A DNA stretch of 64,000 bases from Panicum virgatum (Eukaryota > Streptophyta > Magnoliopsida > Poales > Poaceae), in the NCBI RefSeq assembly GCF_016808335.1, contig NC_053153.1, forward strand, positions 17,743,033 through 17,807,032, in the 5' to 3' direction. The notes below the pieces were generated by a model, which had not been told where the DNA came from, did no database searches, and worked only from the letters and a program-made list of their open reading frames with translations. The first letter of the stretch is position 1, and each line of letters begins with the position of its first letter. Of this stretch, positions 1 through 11,838 are shown in pieces. The position numbers and the translations under genes were made by a program.

Positions 1-820
1 AGTAAACAATGCGATTGCTATCGGCGTCGGTGTCGATGAAGGGCCGTGCAAGCAGCTCCAGGACCATGCTTAGCTTTTCACTGATCACGACTGTAATCAA
101 ATGTCTCGACCGAACGGGGAGGTTAGCTTCCAACTGACAGCAACGTCGTCTGTCATCTACTAACTCTCCAGTAATCGACAAATCAACAATCAGAGCTTGT
201 TGGGCCGGCCGGCGGGCAGGCAGGCTTCAACGCACTCACTTGTTACCAAAGCGACGACGACCTAACCTGCGGCTCAGCTTAGCTTCATCTTGACGTGCCG
301 GAAGTCCCCATCGTGCAGTGCGAACTGAACGGCATTTTCTGAGTGGTCTTGCTTGTTGGATCAGCAAAATGCCAATGCTGGTTTCTAAGATTGATGCAGA
401 CACTCAGGTAGTCGAGTCCTCGGCGCTTCTATGACTACATATAACGTACCCAATATTGTTTCTACCGTTGCCCGCACAAAACATTTCTCCCGGTCGACCA
501 ACCCATGTGCTTCGTTTCCATTAGTGGTAGTATCCGCACGGACTCTCTTTCCTTTTTTTTTTGGTTTTCGGGCCCAGGTCTCCCTTTCCTGGTCAACAAT
601 CCCCCGCGCCCCTGTTGGCGGAGCCACCTTCGGATGACGGGCGAAGATGCGGCGTCCCACGAAACCGAAGCCCGGGGATAAAACGATCGCGCGGCGCCTC
701 GGGGAGATTCTGAAGAACTTATCAGAGTAAACTGCTTGTAACAATTCTTGTAATCTTCAATGAGATTTTGTCGTTGTTGATAGCTTGCATCCTGTTGGTG
801 TGTCTTCAGAAGCATGGTCT
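1..820. other. No recognised gene; left flank of the gypsy element
   Basis: I recognise no protein family, RNA gene or intact terminal repeat here. On the minus strand this stretch should hold the 3' LTR of the gypsy element to its right, but nothing matching the LTR at 7828-8242 is visible. The element is therefore truncated or rearranged on this side. A purine-rich minus-strand run at about 549-560 (poly-T on +) could be remnant non-coding retrotransposon sequence. Short antisense open frames here have no family features. Confidence 0.5.
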
Positions 821-872
821 GATACCGTAGCATAAGTATGAACTACTCGATCAATCGAGTAGAATGCTCGCA

Positions 873-1359
873 TGGAGTAATCTTTAAAGTTGATCAGTTA
901 GGATGAGTCCCGTCGGACTACCCAAATAGAAAAAACTGTAAAGATATCCATAAACTACTACAGCAAGCGAGTAGTGTGTCCTGACCAAGGACTGGAGTAA
1001 TTTTTAAGGTAGATCTATTAGGATGAACTCCGTCGAGTTATCTAAGATGAAACCATCTTAAAGATATCCAATACCTATTCGAGCTCGCGAATAGGGTGTC
1101 TAACTTGTAGACTGGAGTAACTAATAAGATTGACCTGTTAGGATGAACCCCATTGGGTTACCCAAAATGGACAAAGTGTACTAGTATCCATAACATACTC
1201 GAGTGAGCGAGTAGTTTTGCCTTTTAAGGCTAGGCTGGAGTTTCTTATAGTTGACCTGTTAGGATGAACTCCGTCGAGTTACCCAAGATGGACAACTAGT
1301 TAAGGTATCCATACACCTTCTCGAGTTAGGCGAGTAGGTTGTGCCCTTATATTAAGGAC
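873..1359 (-). repeat. Four-copy tandem repeat of about 120 bp with a hairpin in each unit
   Basis: Units start at 873, 993, 1113 and 1236, each with TGGAGT on the plus strand, giving periods of 120, 120 and 123 bp. Each has a conserved block around TTAGGATGAACTCCGTCGAG, then a TATCCA block, then an imperfect inverted repeat built on CTCG...CGAG (for example CTCGAGTGAGCGAG). A partial copy of the hairpin precedes the first unit at 841-865. The array lies between the integrase end and the missing 3' LTR of the minus-strand gypsy element, so it is in the element's 3' untranslated region. Confidence 0.85.
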
Positions 1360-1526
1360 AAGGATGTGGCTTGTGTAGTTGTCCTGGTGGAAAACTATGT
1401 GGGCTATCCTGAACAGGTGATGCTGTCAATTTAAAAAACTGCCTTTAATGTAGTCAATGAGCTGGTAAAAAACCCTTTCTTTATTAAAGAAATCAACTAG
1501 CATCACCTTGTTGCTTGGATCAAGGA

Positions 1527-4500
1527 TAGAACTTGCGCAAGTGCTCAATATTCCAAGAATTCGGTACCTCATTGCCATCTGCGTCAGTGATTCTGTATGA
1601 TCCTGGTCTTGTAACCTTGGTTACGATGAAAGGACCCTCCCATCTGGAATTTAACTTGTGCAGTCCCGTCTCATCTTGGATCCATCGTAATACTAGATCT
1701 CCAACATTGAAAGATCTTTGCTGGACATGCGATCATGATAGCGTCTAACTCCTTGAAAATATCTAGCTGATTGAGTTAAAGCGCTGACTCTGGCCTCTTT
1801 GACTGAATCTAGCTCAAGCTGTCGAGCTTCATCTGCTTCTCCTTCTTGATAGGCTTCTACTCTTGGAGATCTCCACATGATATATGTGGGTAGTATAGCC
1901 TCTGACCCATAGGTGAGGAAGAAAGAAGATTGTCCAGTTGCTTTGCTAGGCTGCGTTCGCAGCCCCCAGACCACATGGGGTAATTCTTGAATCCACTTGC
2001 CACCTTTTTTGGTGTTGGCGTCGTAGAGTCTTTTCTTGAAGCCGTCAAGTACTAATCCATTGATGCGCTCTACTTGACCGTTTGCCCGAAGATGAGCTAC
2101 TGAAGCATATTTAACCTCGATGCAGGAGTTGTCACAGAAATCCCTAAAAGATTGTGATGTGAAATTAGAGCCAAGATCCATAATGATGGTGTGAGGGAAG
2201 CCAAATCGGTGGATAATGTTAGAGATGAAATCCATAGCTCTGTCGGATGAGATCTTGACAATGGGCTTGTACTCGATCCACTTAGTGAACTTGTCGACTG
2301 CTACCAGCACATGATTGAATCCTCCTGGAGCTACGGTTAATGGTCCGATCATGTCCAAACTCCAATAGGTGAACGACCATGATGGAGGGATTGTTATCAA
2401 GTTGTGTACTGGGACGTAAGTCTTTTTGCCAAAAAATTGGCAGCCAGGGCATCATCTGACAAGGTCTTCTGCATCTGAAATGGCTGTTGGCCAGAAGAAA
2501 CCTGACCTGTAAGCCTTGCCGACTAGTGTCCTTGACGCGGCGTGATTGCCGCAAACTCCTTCGTGTATCTCTCTGAGGATGTCTTTGCCTTCTTCAAGGG
2601 TAACACACTTCATGAGGATGCCAGAAGCAGAGCGCTTGTATAGGTTGTCGCCGACTAGGATGAAACCCTTGCTATGCCTGATGATGCGGGTAGCTTCGGC
2701 GCTTTTAGGATCAACATGTGGTGGAAGCTTGAACTCCTTGATGAAGTCGATAAACTGAGTCCGCCAGTCTTCTTCAATCATCAGTACTTCTCTGACTGTG
2801 GTTGGGGCCTCTGTATCAGTGGCTTGTTGGCTTTGTACCTTGACTGATGGGTGATGAAGTTCGTGGACAAAAACTCCTGGTGGAACAGCTGCTCGAGTAG
2901 ATCCAAGTTTGGAAAGGACATCGGCTCCCACGTTGTTTTTGCGGTCTACGTGGTGGATTTCTAATCCTGAGAACTTGTTTTCGAGTTTTCTGATTTCTTC
3001 AATGTATGCATCCATTGTATCCTTGTTGATGTCCCATTCTTTATTGACTTGCTGGACGACGAGTAGTGAATCGCCGTAGACAAGTAGTCACTTGATGCCA
3101 AGAGAAACTGCTAGTCGAAGGCCGTGTAGCAGTGCGTCGTATTTAGCTTCGTTGTTGGAGACTTTGAACAAGATTTGGAATACATACTTCAATTGTTCTC
3201 CCTTGGGGGAGATGAATAAAACTCCCGCGCCGCCTCCGTCGAGCTTGAGTGAGCCGTCAAAGTACATCACCCAATGTTCTGGAATGTTATGAGGTGCTAG
3301 AATTTAATTTTCCCGCCATTCAGCTAAGAAGTCGACTAGTGCCTGTGACTTGATTGCTGTTCTTGCCTTGAAGTTGATTTCCAAGGCTCCCAGTTCAACT
3401 ACCCACTTTGAAATTCGTCCAGTGGCATCCCGATTGTGGAGTATATCCCCTAATGGGAAGTCAGTTATTACTGAGATCTTGTACTCATCGAAGTAATATC
3501 GGAGCTTCCTGGAGGTGATTAGAATTCCATATAAAAGTTTCTGAATTGATGGATATCTAACCTTTGATTCAAAGAGTACTTCACTGATGAAGTAGACTGG
3601 TCTCTGAACGCCATAGGCGTGGCCTTCCTCCGGGCGTTCGACTACTATCGCCGTACTGACTACATGAGTAGTCGCAGCAATGTAGAGGAGTAGTTCCTCA
3701 CCAGGTAGTAGAGCTGTTAGAATCGGCGATGACTGCAGATAATACTTGAGGTTCTCGAGTGCTTCCGTGGCTTCTGTAGTCCACTCGAATTTATCTTGTC
3801 GCTTTAGGAGCTTGAAGAAGAATAAGCCTCGTTCGCCAAGCCTGGACAAGAATCGATTCAGAGCTGCCATGCAGTCTGTGAGCTTCTGGATGTCCTTGAT
3901 AGTAGCTGGGGCATCCATGGCCATGATGTCATTGATCTTCTCTGGATTGACCTCAATTCCTCGGTTATTGACGATGAATTCCAGTAGTTTTCCAGAGGGT
4001 ACGCCAAAGAAGCACTTGGTTGGGTTGAGTTTCCAGCGAAATTTTCAAAGGCTGTTGAAGGTCACTTCCAGGTCAGTAATGAATTGATCCTGGATCTTGG
4101 TTTTGACAACAACGTCGTCAACATAGGCTTCAACATTGCGATGTAGCTGGTCAGCGAAGCACAACTGTATCGCACGCTGGTAGGTAGCGCCAGCGTTTTT
4201 CAACCCGAAGGACATGGTCTTGTAGGCGTATGCCCCGTAAGGGGTAATGAAGGCCGTCCTGATTTGGTCTTCTTCTTTCAGGGTGATCTGATGATACCCT
4301 GAGTAGCAGTCGAGGAAGGATAATAGGACACATCCTACTGTGGAGTCGATTACTTGATCAACACGTGGTAACCCGAAAGGATCCTTTGGGCAATGCTTGT
4401 TCAGATCGGTGTAGTCGACACACATCCTCCACTCGTTGTTATTTTTCTTCTGGACAAGAACAGGGTTAGCCAGCCATTCAGGATGGTAGACTTCCATGAT

Positions 4501-5535
4501 GAATCTTGCTGTGAGTAGTTTCGCCAGCTCTTTCTTGATGGCTTCTCGCTTGTCCGGTGAGAAACGCCGCAACCGTTGCTTTTTTGGTGTAGCTTTAGGG
4601 TCGACCTTCAAGGCATGCTCGATCAACTCCTTGGGCACCCCTGGCATATCCGCTAGTTTCCACGTGAATACGTCTCGGTTGGCCCTAAGGAAGTTGACGA
4701 GCTCGAGTTCCTATTTGTCGCCCAATCCTACTCCGATGATGGCAGTTTTGGAGTCGTCTCCCTCTTGTAGCTGGATAGTCTTGGTGCCCACATCACCAGT
4801 TGGTTTAACCGATGATTGGCTTGGCTTCTTGGAAGGCATCGACTCCTTGAGTGAGAGTTTCTTAGCAGCAGCAAGTATTTCGCTAACAGAGCTAGGGACC
4901 CGGATTGTGGCAGCATGATCTATTGCTTCCTTGTCGCACTCGAAGGACCTAAGGAGGTAACCACGTAATGAAAGTACTCCTGTGTTGCCTAGCATCTTGA
5001 GGAGCAAGTACGCGTAATGTGGTACTGCCATGAACTTGGCTAGCGCTGGTCTTTCCAAGATAGCATGGTAGGAAGATTCGAAGTCGGCTACTTCGAATTT
5101 GATGTATTCTGTCCGGAAGTTCTATTCCGTACCAAATATGACTGGGAGAGTAACCGAGCCAATTGGTGTAGAGGAATTCCCGGGGACAATACCGTAGAAT
5201 GGAGCCTTGCATGGAGTGAGCAGACTCATGTAGTTAAGGCCCATCTTTGCCAATGTGCTTGCGAAGATCAAGTTGAGCCCACTTCCGCCGTCGATGAGCA
5301 CTCGAGTAAGCTTGGAGCCTTGGACAAATGGAGCGAGTACCAGCGGGAACTTTCCAGGTTCAGAGAAGCTGGTCCATTATTCTTCTCTAGAGAAGGTAAT
5401 AGGGACCTCGCTGTATTTCAGTGGCCTCTGAATTGCTGGCTCGACTGAGAGGATCTCTCTAAGTAGGAGCTTCTGGGCTCGCTTGGAGAAGCTAGGATCT
5501 CCTCCAAATATGACATTGACGATGTTTTGTTGCTA
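1527..5535 (-). pseudogene. Gypsy pol: protease, RT, two RNase H domains, integrase (broken)
   Basis: From high to low coordinates: a retropepsin motif LIDGGSG at about 5305-5285; reverse transcriptase at 4647-3925 with the catalytic YVDD motif; RNase H at about 3800-3304; a second RNase H beginning MYFDGS at about 3270; and integrase at about 2500-1700. The integrase has its DDE residues in SLDMIG, IMDLGSN and GQVERIN, followed by a C-terminal tail to about 1527. Breaks are an in-frame stop at 3304, one at 3088 and one at 2452, plus frame changes near 4700, 5212 and 1700. At the three stops the family has Gln or Arg, so C-to-T changes explain them. The product would copy element RNA and insert it into the host genome; this copy cannot. 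Confidence 0.85.
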
Positions 5536-7781
5536 TTAGAAACCGTCATGGTCTTTCTTGTCATCTTCGTCATCTTTGCCCTGTTTTTTCTTAGGAGCGT
5601 CTGCAAGTGCCGACTGGAAGGATTTGTGCAGGATCGTGCATTCCCACATCAAGTGGTTGCGCTTGGGGTGGATTGAACATCTTTTGTTGTGAAGAATCTT
5701 GTCGAACTGATCATGCGGTTTGTCGCCCTTCTTACCACGTGGGGTGCGATCCATAATGCCGACAGTGTCGTCAGGCTTGCGCTTACGCGCAGGATCCCGC
5801 TGGTTGCTGGGCCCTCCACGGTCGTTGTGGCGCTTCCCGTTGTTGTCGTTGTTGCGGCGCGGGAAGCGACTGCGTTCTTGTTCTTTCTCATCCGCCCAGC
5901 GCTGCATCATGTCTCGTAGCTCCACTACCGTCTTGGGGCGATTGCACCCAAAGTCACGGTACAGAGACTGGACGGTGATGCCGCTCTGGAAGTAGTCGAT
6001 GATGTTGTCGTCAGCGACGTTGGGGATAGTAGCTCTTGTGTCGAAGAAGCGCTTGACGTAGGATCTGATCGACTCGCCTTGCTCCTGCTTGCACATGGAC
6101 GGGGCATGACGGGTGGCTACTTGATGTAGCAACCCTTGGAAGTTGTCAACGAAGGCCTTCTTGAGGTCCTCCCATGAGTGTATGGTCTCGGGCGTCAAGC
6201 TTTCGAGCCACGTGAGGAGTGCGGGCTCCAGGGCCATCGGGAAGTATAGGACCTTGGTGTTCGTGTTTCCTCCTGCAACACTAACAGCGGTTGAGTATAA
6301 ATGTAGCCATTGAGCAGGGTCTTGCTTACCGTCGTACTTCTAGATGTTCGTAGGCTTGAAATCCTTTGGGTACTCGATGTTGTCGAAAGCTCTGCTTAGG
6401 GCTTGGAAGCGGTCGGAGTTGTCTGCAAGATGCGATCTGTGTCTTGCATTGATGATGTCTCGTGCGTTCATGATGGAATCGGCTACCTCTTTCCTGTTGC
6501 ACCCGCGGTTATTATTGTTGCGGTTTGGCTGAGGCCCAGGGGCTTGGTTTGCCGGTGGTTGGTCACCCCTAGGGCAATGGCTGCTTGTGGCTTCCTGATC
6601 GTCTTGATTCCTTTGATTTTGCTGCTCCGGCTGTTGTTGACGATTGTGGCCTCTGGGAGTATGGCTTGCCTGGGGTATGACTGTTGCAGTAGCCCTTGAC
6701 CGTGTACCATGAAGCGAGGACAGCGGGTTTTGTCTCTCGAGTTGTTCAACAGCATTCTTGGCAAGATTTATGACTCGTTCCAAGTCCGAATTTTGAGGCA
6801 TTTGCATGAGTCGCAGGGTTGCTTCTGTCATCGCAGCAATTGGTGTTCTGAAGACAGGGTCCGTGACATTGTTGAATTCGTTGTTGAGGTTGAGCGGAGG
6901 AAGACGAGCATGTTCGGCCGCATGAACCCTGCGCTCCTCTTTACATCGATTTCTTGCCCTGCGGGCTGTGCGAGTAACTTCATCTTCATCTTGTGGAGCG
7001 TCTTGGGTCAGATTGTCTGCTGAAATCTGATCCAAGGCTTCATTTCGATCGTGCTGACTAGCTTCAGGTTGTTGGATGATCACTGGAACCAGTCGTTCGG
7101 GAGAGAAGCTTTCCAGGTCTAAATCATAAACAGCTAGGACAGTTTCTCCGGACCCAGTTTCCCTCTCGGTTGCGAGGGGAAGACCGTGTTGGAACGGAAG
7201 ATCATCAATGCTGGCAACTTCCTGCAGGTTGTCGAGTAGTTCCACTAGGGTATGGCTTCGGCAAGATTTGAGTTGCATCTTAGCCAGCGCATTGGTGATG
7301 AAATCCAGGCTGTCTTGAGGTGACTCGACTGGACCTAGGTATACATCGAAAATGGGTGCCTCCCGGCTAGTGGTGACTGAGTGGTTTTCGACGCGGAGCA
7401 GATGATCCAAGCTATTTCATAGATGGATCTAATCATCTGTTTGTAAGCAGATGATGAATTGCGCAAGCCGAAGACGGGTTGAGCAAGAGGAGTCCCAATC
7501 CGAGTAGGTTTCAGTTTGGAATCGATCTGAGTCCTAGTGGAACTAGAGTTGTCTTCGAGTTTTGCCTCGATCTCCTTGGCGAGGTCGAGTAGCAATATGA
7601 TGCCGTGATCGTCAGATCCGGCGAGTTTGTTGGGATCTTCCGACGTGGTGATCTTCAGTGTGGGAGAATTAGTTAGGTGGCTGTCAAAGCCGCCCGAACC
7701 GTTGGCGATGCAGACCCACGAGCCGAAGATGAAGGTGACACCTTGAGGAGGCGCCATGGTGCTGAAAGTGATGGTGGCCAT
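5536..7781 (-). pseudogene. Gypsy gag (broken)
   Basis: Open segments 7781-7335, 7410-6340 and 6237-5536 on the minus strand together make the gag region. The last segment holds the retrotransposon gag domain: a WLESLTPETIHSWEDLKKAF-type helix region, then a QGESIRSYVKRF motif, then a basic linker. The protein would form the capsid-like particle that packages element RNA. Frame changes at about 7400 and 6300 separate the segments. The frame ends at a stop at 5536, beyond which protease sequence continues. Confidence 0.8.
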
Positions 7782-7827
7782 CGAGCTCGCCGATGAACTC
7801 GCCGAGTTCCCTACCTGGCGCGCCAGC

Positions 7828-8242
7828 TGTCAGTGTTTACCGCCAAGCCTGCTCAGGGATACCCTTAGCAGTAGGATTTGTAGGTAGGGATTGACGGCTC
7901 TGGAACTCGATGGTGCAAGGAACACAAAAATTTAGATAGGTTCGGGCCGCGAGTTGCGTAATACCCTATGTCCTGTGTGGTGGTTTGTATTGCCTTAGGT
8001 GTTGATGTGTTTCGGGGGGTACCTGCCCACCCTTATATATCTGGGGGGACAGATTTACATGGAAAGTCCTAGCTGAGTACAGTTGGAGTCCTACTACAAC
8101 ACGACCGGGTAGTTTCCTTTGTATTGCAGCTAGTCCTACGCCTATTCGGATAGTTACAAGAGAGGTAAGATGCATCCATGAGCTATCTCTTACTCTAGAA
8201 CATTCTATGCCTATAAGCAGTCCCGCTACCCCGGGTCTGACA
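7828..8242 (-). repeat. 5' LTR of the gypsy element
   Basis: A 415-bp block with TGTCAG...CTGACA ends. A related block of 412 bp lies at 14142-14553, roughly 85-90 percent identical by eye. On the minus strand it holds a TATATAAGG box (8032-8040), which fits transcription toward the gag gene. The sequence just inside, at about 7811-7827, reads TGGCGCGCCAGG on the minus strand and sits where the primer-binding site should be. I do not assign the tRNA. Confidence 0.9.
8032..8040 (-). promoter_or_regulatory. TATA box in the gypsy LTR
   Basis: TATATAAGG on the minus strand inside the LTR, at a conserved position also seen in the sister LTR at 14142-14553. It is the probable core promoter for the element RNA. 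Confidence 0.6.
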
Positions 8243-9534
8243 CTTTCTGCAGTCATATGAGATAAGGAGGGGCAACGGTGGAAGAAAAATTTCTAATGGC
8301 ATCCTCAGCGTGTTGGCACAATGTAGGAGGGTAAACGGGCGAAGCCCAATTGCGGGATGACATTCTGGCGAAGCCCACTCCTCATAAGGGAAGAATCCCA
8401 ATTCCCAGATACTAGTAAGTACTCGCTACTGATATCATTTCAAATATGCAGTCTACTGATCATGACCCACACAATAACACCCAGATTTTGACCCACACAA
8501 TAACAAGCTTCTAACAGCATTGCTGATTTATTCTATAATAACTGGCGGCAACAAACATATGGCATGAGCTCTGCCCTCTTTTTCTTTTTCATTTATTAAG
8601 AATAAAAATGGAAAGTCAATAAAAATGTAAAGTACCATGCCACATAGAAGCATCAATGCCCAACAACCCAATGCATCAGCTGAATCATGGGGAAAATGGT
8701 GGTCTAAATCGCAGTTATTCATAGCTGTGCAGATTGCAAAACTTGATTGACCGTCACTAAGATTTATGTTCAGGGCTCAAATTTGCACAACACACCAAAA
8801 GCACATTTAACACAATACTTTATGCAACTGTGAACCAAATATAAAGGAAACAACATGCATATAAGCATCTACAGTATGTACATGTTGGTAAATAGTAATA
8901 ACAAGGGCTAAATCTTCTTATCAAAATTATTATTCAGTGTTCAGAATTATACAACCAAGAAGCATGTATTACTACATAGTACGGTGCGTAAGAAGGGTGG
9001 CAAGTGATGACTGCCTGTTACTTCAGATATTTGCATCAGAAATGCAGACAGAGGTTAAGCCAAGTTAACATCCATGCAGGTGACGATGAGCAGGACACAA
9101 GTAGCTACTACAGGTAGGTACTGACTCGACCAGAGTGTCGAACTCATGCAAATAGATGCCAAATAGACAGAAAATAATACAGCTCATATAACATCCATGG
9201 TAACCTCATATATCCCATTAATATGCTGGAAGGTCCATGGAAGTGAGCATCCATACAGCTAAAGGCTAAAGCTCGTTGAGATACTAATCAACACTATCAA
9301 CAAAGCATAATTTTCTACAAACACCAGTTGATCTGATTCCAGAAAATGAACAATTCAAAATGAAAGTTATGCAGTGAGGGAAATGTCATGAACACTGTCA
9401 ACAGCCCAACATATAGTTGTGAAGTGAGCAACTACTGAAACTAATAAATATGCTGGAACTAATAGCAGCCACATGTTTGAAACATATGCACGAGAATTCA
9501 CAGAACTGTCATTTAAATTGCTCATGCATGTTGG
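8243..9534. other. Intergenic stretch without a recognised gene
   Basis: Mostly AT-rich sequence to the right of the gypsy LTR. No long open frame with family features and no clear terminal repeats were seen. The short minus-strand frame at 8528-8722 has no recognisable domain. Confidence 0.5.
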
Positions 9535-9542
9535 ATCGATCG

Positions 9543-10528
9543 CAAGGTTCTAAATAGCTGGCTATAGCTACCGCTATAGCCTGCTATAGCCTTTAGGAGA
9601 GGAGAAAGTTAGGACATCCGTCTCTTAGCTCTAAAAGGCTAAATCCGCTAATAGCGGGTTATATCCCGCTATAACTGCTAAATTAAGGGTTATTTAGCTA
9701 GCTAAATCATATAATTAGTCTTTATTTATTGTTACTTTAGTATTCAACTTTGTCATTTACAAAATTTAGTATTTCGTTAACGATGAAATGAGGGAATGAA
9801 GTCCAAGACGTACTTCAGTTCATAAAATTTTCTGAATTTTATGTTTATATGCAAAATTACTCAAAAATTTATGTATGATGTTGAAATAGAAATACATAAT
9901 TGTGAGAAGCTCCTAGAAGATTAGAGAGTATGCATGAACAATGGTCACCATGCTTCTTGGTGAAATATGAAATACTCTAGAAATTAGATATTTATATAGT
10001 TAGATAAGTATGAAGAAAAATTCTAGAGTTAGATATTTGTAAAGAAGTGTGCAGAAGATGGACATATGGAAAAAAACATATGAGTCATGGTGTCCTATAA
10101 ATAGGGATACTCCCCTCCCCTCTTGTCATATCATGGCATAAGAGGTCTCAAGTAGGAGATGTCAAGGTTGCCATGTAGTGTAGTGGTGTCGTGGTAGGTA
10201 GCCACATAAAGAGTGCCAGAGTTATCTGTTGTACTAAGTTATGGTGAATAAAGAGTTAAATTTTCATATAGAGTTGTTCTCTCATATTAGTGTTTAGGTG
10301 AAGGTCTTTTTGGTGTAGTGTGCGCATAGGATCCATGGAAGAAGTGATATCAAACTACTTAGGTACAACTTCTCGTTAGTCAGTGTCAAGGTTAGGGGCG
10401 CCGATTTCTCAACTCATGGTATTTATAGAAATGCTAAATGGATTAGCTAGGCTATAGACCGCTATAGCCTTTCTTAGCCTCTACAAATACCAAACACTAA
10501 ATGCCTTAGCCTGCTATTTTAAACACTG
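9543..10528. mobile_element. Non-autonomous hAT-like DNA transposon
   Basis: The left end begins CAAGGTTCTAAATAGC and the reverse complement of the right end begins CAGTGTTTAAAATAGC. The flanks are ATCGATCG (9535-9542) and ATCGATCA (10529-10536), an 8-bp duplication with one mismatch as expected for hAT elements. The ends carry repeated GCTATAGC motifs. No transposase is encoded. The interior holds a TATAAATAG box at 10096-10104 in a segment that resembles an LTR, so another insertion may lie inside. Confidence 0.75.
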
Positions 10529-10827
10529 ATCGATCATGACATTCAGTATCACATCTCAACATTTTGCCTTATAGCTGATCAGGGACAAAACAATGCAAAA
10601 CAGAGTCATATACTGAAAACTCATCACATATACAAGTAGCAACATTATCATACTGATATCATCACAGATACGAGTAGCAACATTATCATACTGATAGCGG
10701 ACTAGATAGAAACAAAGACAACGACACTGTACTAAAGATTGATGTCACAGCAGGCGAACTAATAACACTTGACACCCATTGCTCCACCGACACGAAACCC
10801 TGTATTCACTTTCCTCATGATTCCCGC

Positions 10828-11136
10828 CTACTCCCATGGAAGGATGAAGATCTGCTTCATTCCGTTGGTGAAGTCCACGCTCACCTCGGCGTACCCCTTC
10901 TCCTCGTACTGGCTCACGCAGTCCTGCTCCAGGTCCACAAAGTAGTTCCAGTGGATGGCGTGTTCCTCCTCCAGTGCAATGGCCTCGGGGAGTACGTCGT
11001 TGTAGAGTTCGATCAGTCCTTCGGTGAAAGGAGGAATCTTGCGCGAGGGACGTGTCTTGATCCTATCGATGAAGGACTGGGGCACCGTCTCCTTGGTGAT
11101 CAAAGAGACCGCCGGCTCGGCCTTGCTCTCCTCCAT
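10828..11136 (-). CDS. Small hypothetical protein, 102 aa
   Basis: A single open frame on the minus strand runs from ATG at 11136 to a stop at 10828. It encodes an acidic, non-repetitive protein of 102 residues containing SFIDRIKTRPSRK, a Glu-rich ALEEEHAIHW stretch and the C-terminus QIFILPWE. The GC content of the frame is higher than its AT-rich surroundings, as in many single-exon grass genes. No known domain is recognised. TATA-like sequence lies about 100 bp upstream. It may be a real gene, or a fragment retained between transposons. Confidence 0.5.
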   Translation of the reverse strand: MEESKAEPAVSLITKETVPQSFIDRIKTRPSRKIPPFTEGLIELYNDVLPEAIALEEEHAIHWNYFVDLEQDCVSQYEEKGYAEVSVDFTNGMKQIFILPWE

Positions 11137-11171
11137 TGGCCCTGGCTCTCTCGTGCTGCTTCCTTCCCTTG

Positions 11172-11251
11172 AACCCTAACCTCAAACCCTAGATCTGGTT
11201 TATATGAAAACATCCCTAACCTCGAACCCTAGATATGGTTTATATAAAATA
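11172..11251 (-). promoter_or_regulatory. Duplicated upstream segment with TATA-like boxes
   Basis: Two near-identical copies of a roughly 45-bp segment (plus-strand core AACCCTAGATCTGGTTTATA, and the same with one changed base) lie in tandem just upstream of the hypothetical minus-strand gene. The distal copy contains TATATAAA (about 11238-11246). On the minus strand they could be its core promoter. The sequence also resembles telo-box (AAACCCTA) promoters. Confidence 0.45.
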
Positions 11252-11329
11252 TGTAATTCTCACATCCCAAGGAGTCAAACATAATGACCTTTGACTGAAA
11301 TTATATGAAAAGGTACTAACATTTATTAT

Positions 11330-11450
11330 GGGACAAAATAAGCATTATTAGATTAATTGTGAAATATATTTTCATAATAAATTTATTTGGAGATAAAGTT
11401 TAACCGACACGTTTCCTATATTTGCATGTTTTTTTTGGAATAGAGGGAGT
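11330..11450. mobile_element. Probable truncated Stowaway-type MITE
   Basis: The right end ...AGAGGGAG followed by TA (about 11443-11452) matches the ends of the two complete MITEs nearby. The interior, with AAATATATTTTCATAATAAA, is AT-rich as in these elements. No matching CTCCCTCCGT left end is found, so this is a partial copy. Confidence 0.4.
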
Positions 11451-11601
11451 AGTCTTATTTGATGGTATCTTGACTTGGATGTTTGGGCACACTTTCACAG
11501 GGGACAACAACGGTGGAGGTTCTGGCTCCTTCAGCGAACAACCTTTCTCTCTCTCTGGATGAAGCTCAAGGTCAATGATATCAGCAGCAAAGTCTGTTCT
11601 A

Positions 11602-11836
11602 CTCCCTCCGTCTAAATTCAATTCTTTGACTTTCAAAAAGTATGTTTGACCGATCGTCTTATTCAAATTTTTTATATAAATTATAGAACAAATAAAATAT
11701 TATTAAAATATCTTTAGTGATGTAATAAGTCATAACAAAAGTGATAATATTTATATAAAAAATAAATAAATAAGATGAGCGGTCAAACACAGTTTCTAAA
11801 AGTCAAAGAATTGTATTTATTTTGGGACAGAGGGAG
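11602..11836. mobile_element. Stowaway MITE (235 bp)
   Basis: Begins CTCCCTCCGTCT and ends GACAGAGGGAG, inverted copies of each other, flanked by TA dinucleotides at 11600-11601 and 11837-11838. The interior contains paired TTTGACTTT/AAAGTCAAAG and TTTGACCG/CGGTCAAA motifs in opposite orientation, so the RNA would fold into a hairpin. It encodes nothing and is moved by Tc1/mariner transposases supplied elsewhere. Confidence 0.85.
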
Positions 11837-11838
11837 TA

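Larger units (their letters stand above)
820..8242 (-). mobile_element. Decayed Ty3/gypsy (Tat-type) retrotransposon, 3' end truncated
   Basis: Read on the minus strand the order is 5' LTR (8242-7828), leader, gag (7781-5536), protease, reverse transcriptase, RNase H, a second RNase H, integrase (to about 1527), and a repeat-rich 3' untranslated region. A second RNase H domain between RT-RNase H and integrase is typical of the Tat lineage. Several in-frame stops and frame changes make it non-functional. The right boundary is exact (TG...CA LTR end at 8242). The left boundary and the 3' LTR are not found, so the start given is approximate. Confidence 0.85.

Noticed and set aside
873..1359. CRISPR-like array
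   Set aside because: The units are diverged 120-bp tandem repeats in a plant retrotransposon, with no conserved short repeat plus unique spacer pattern.
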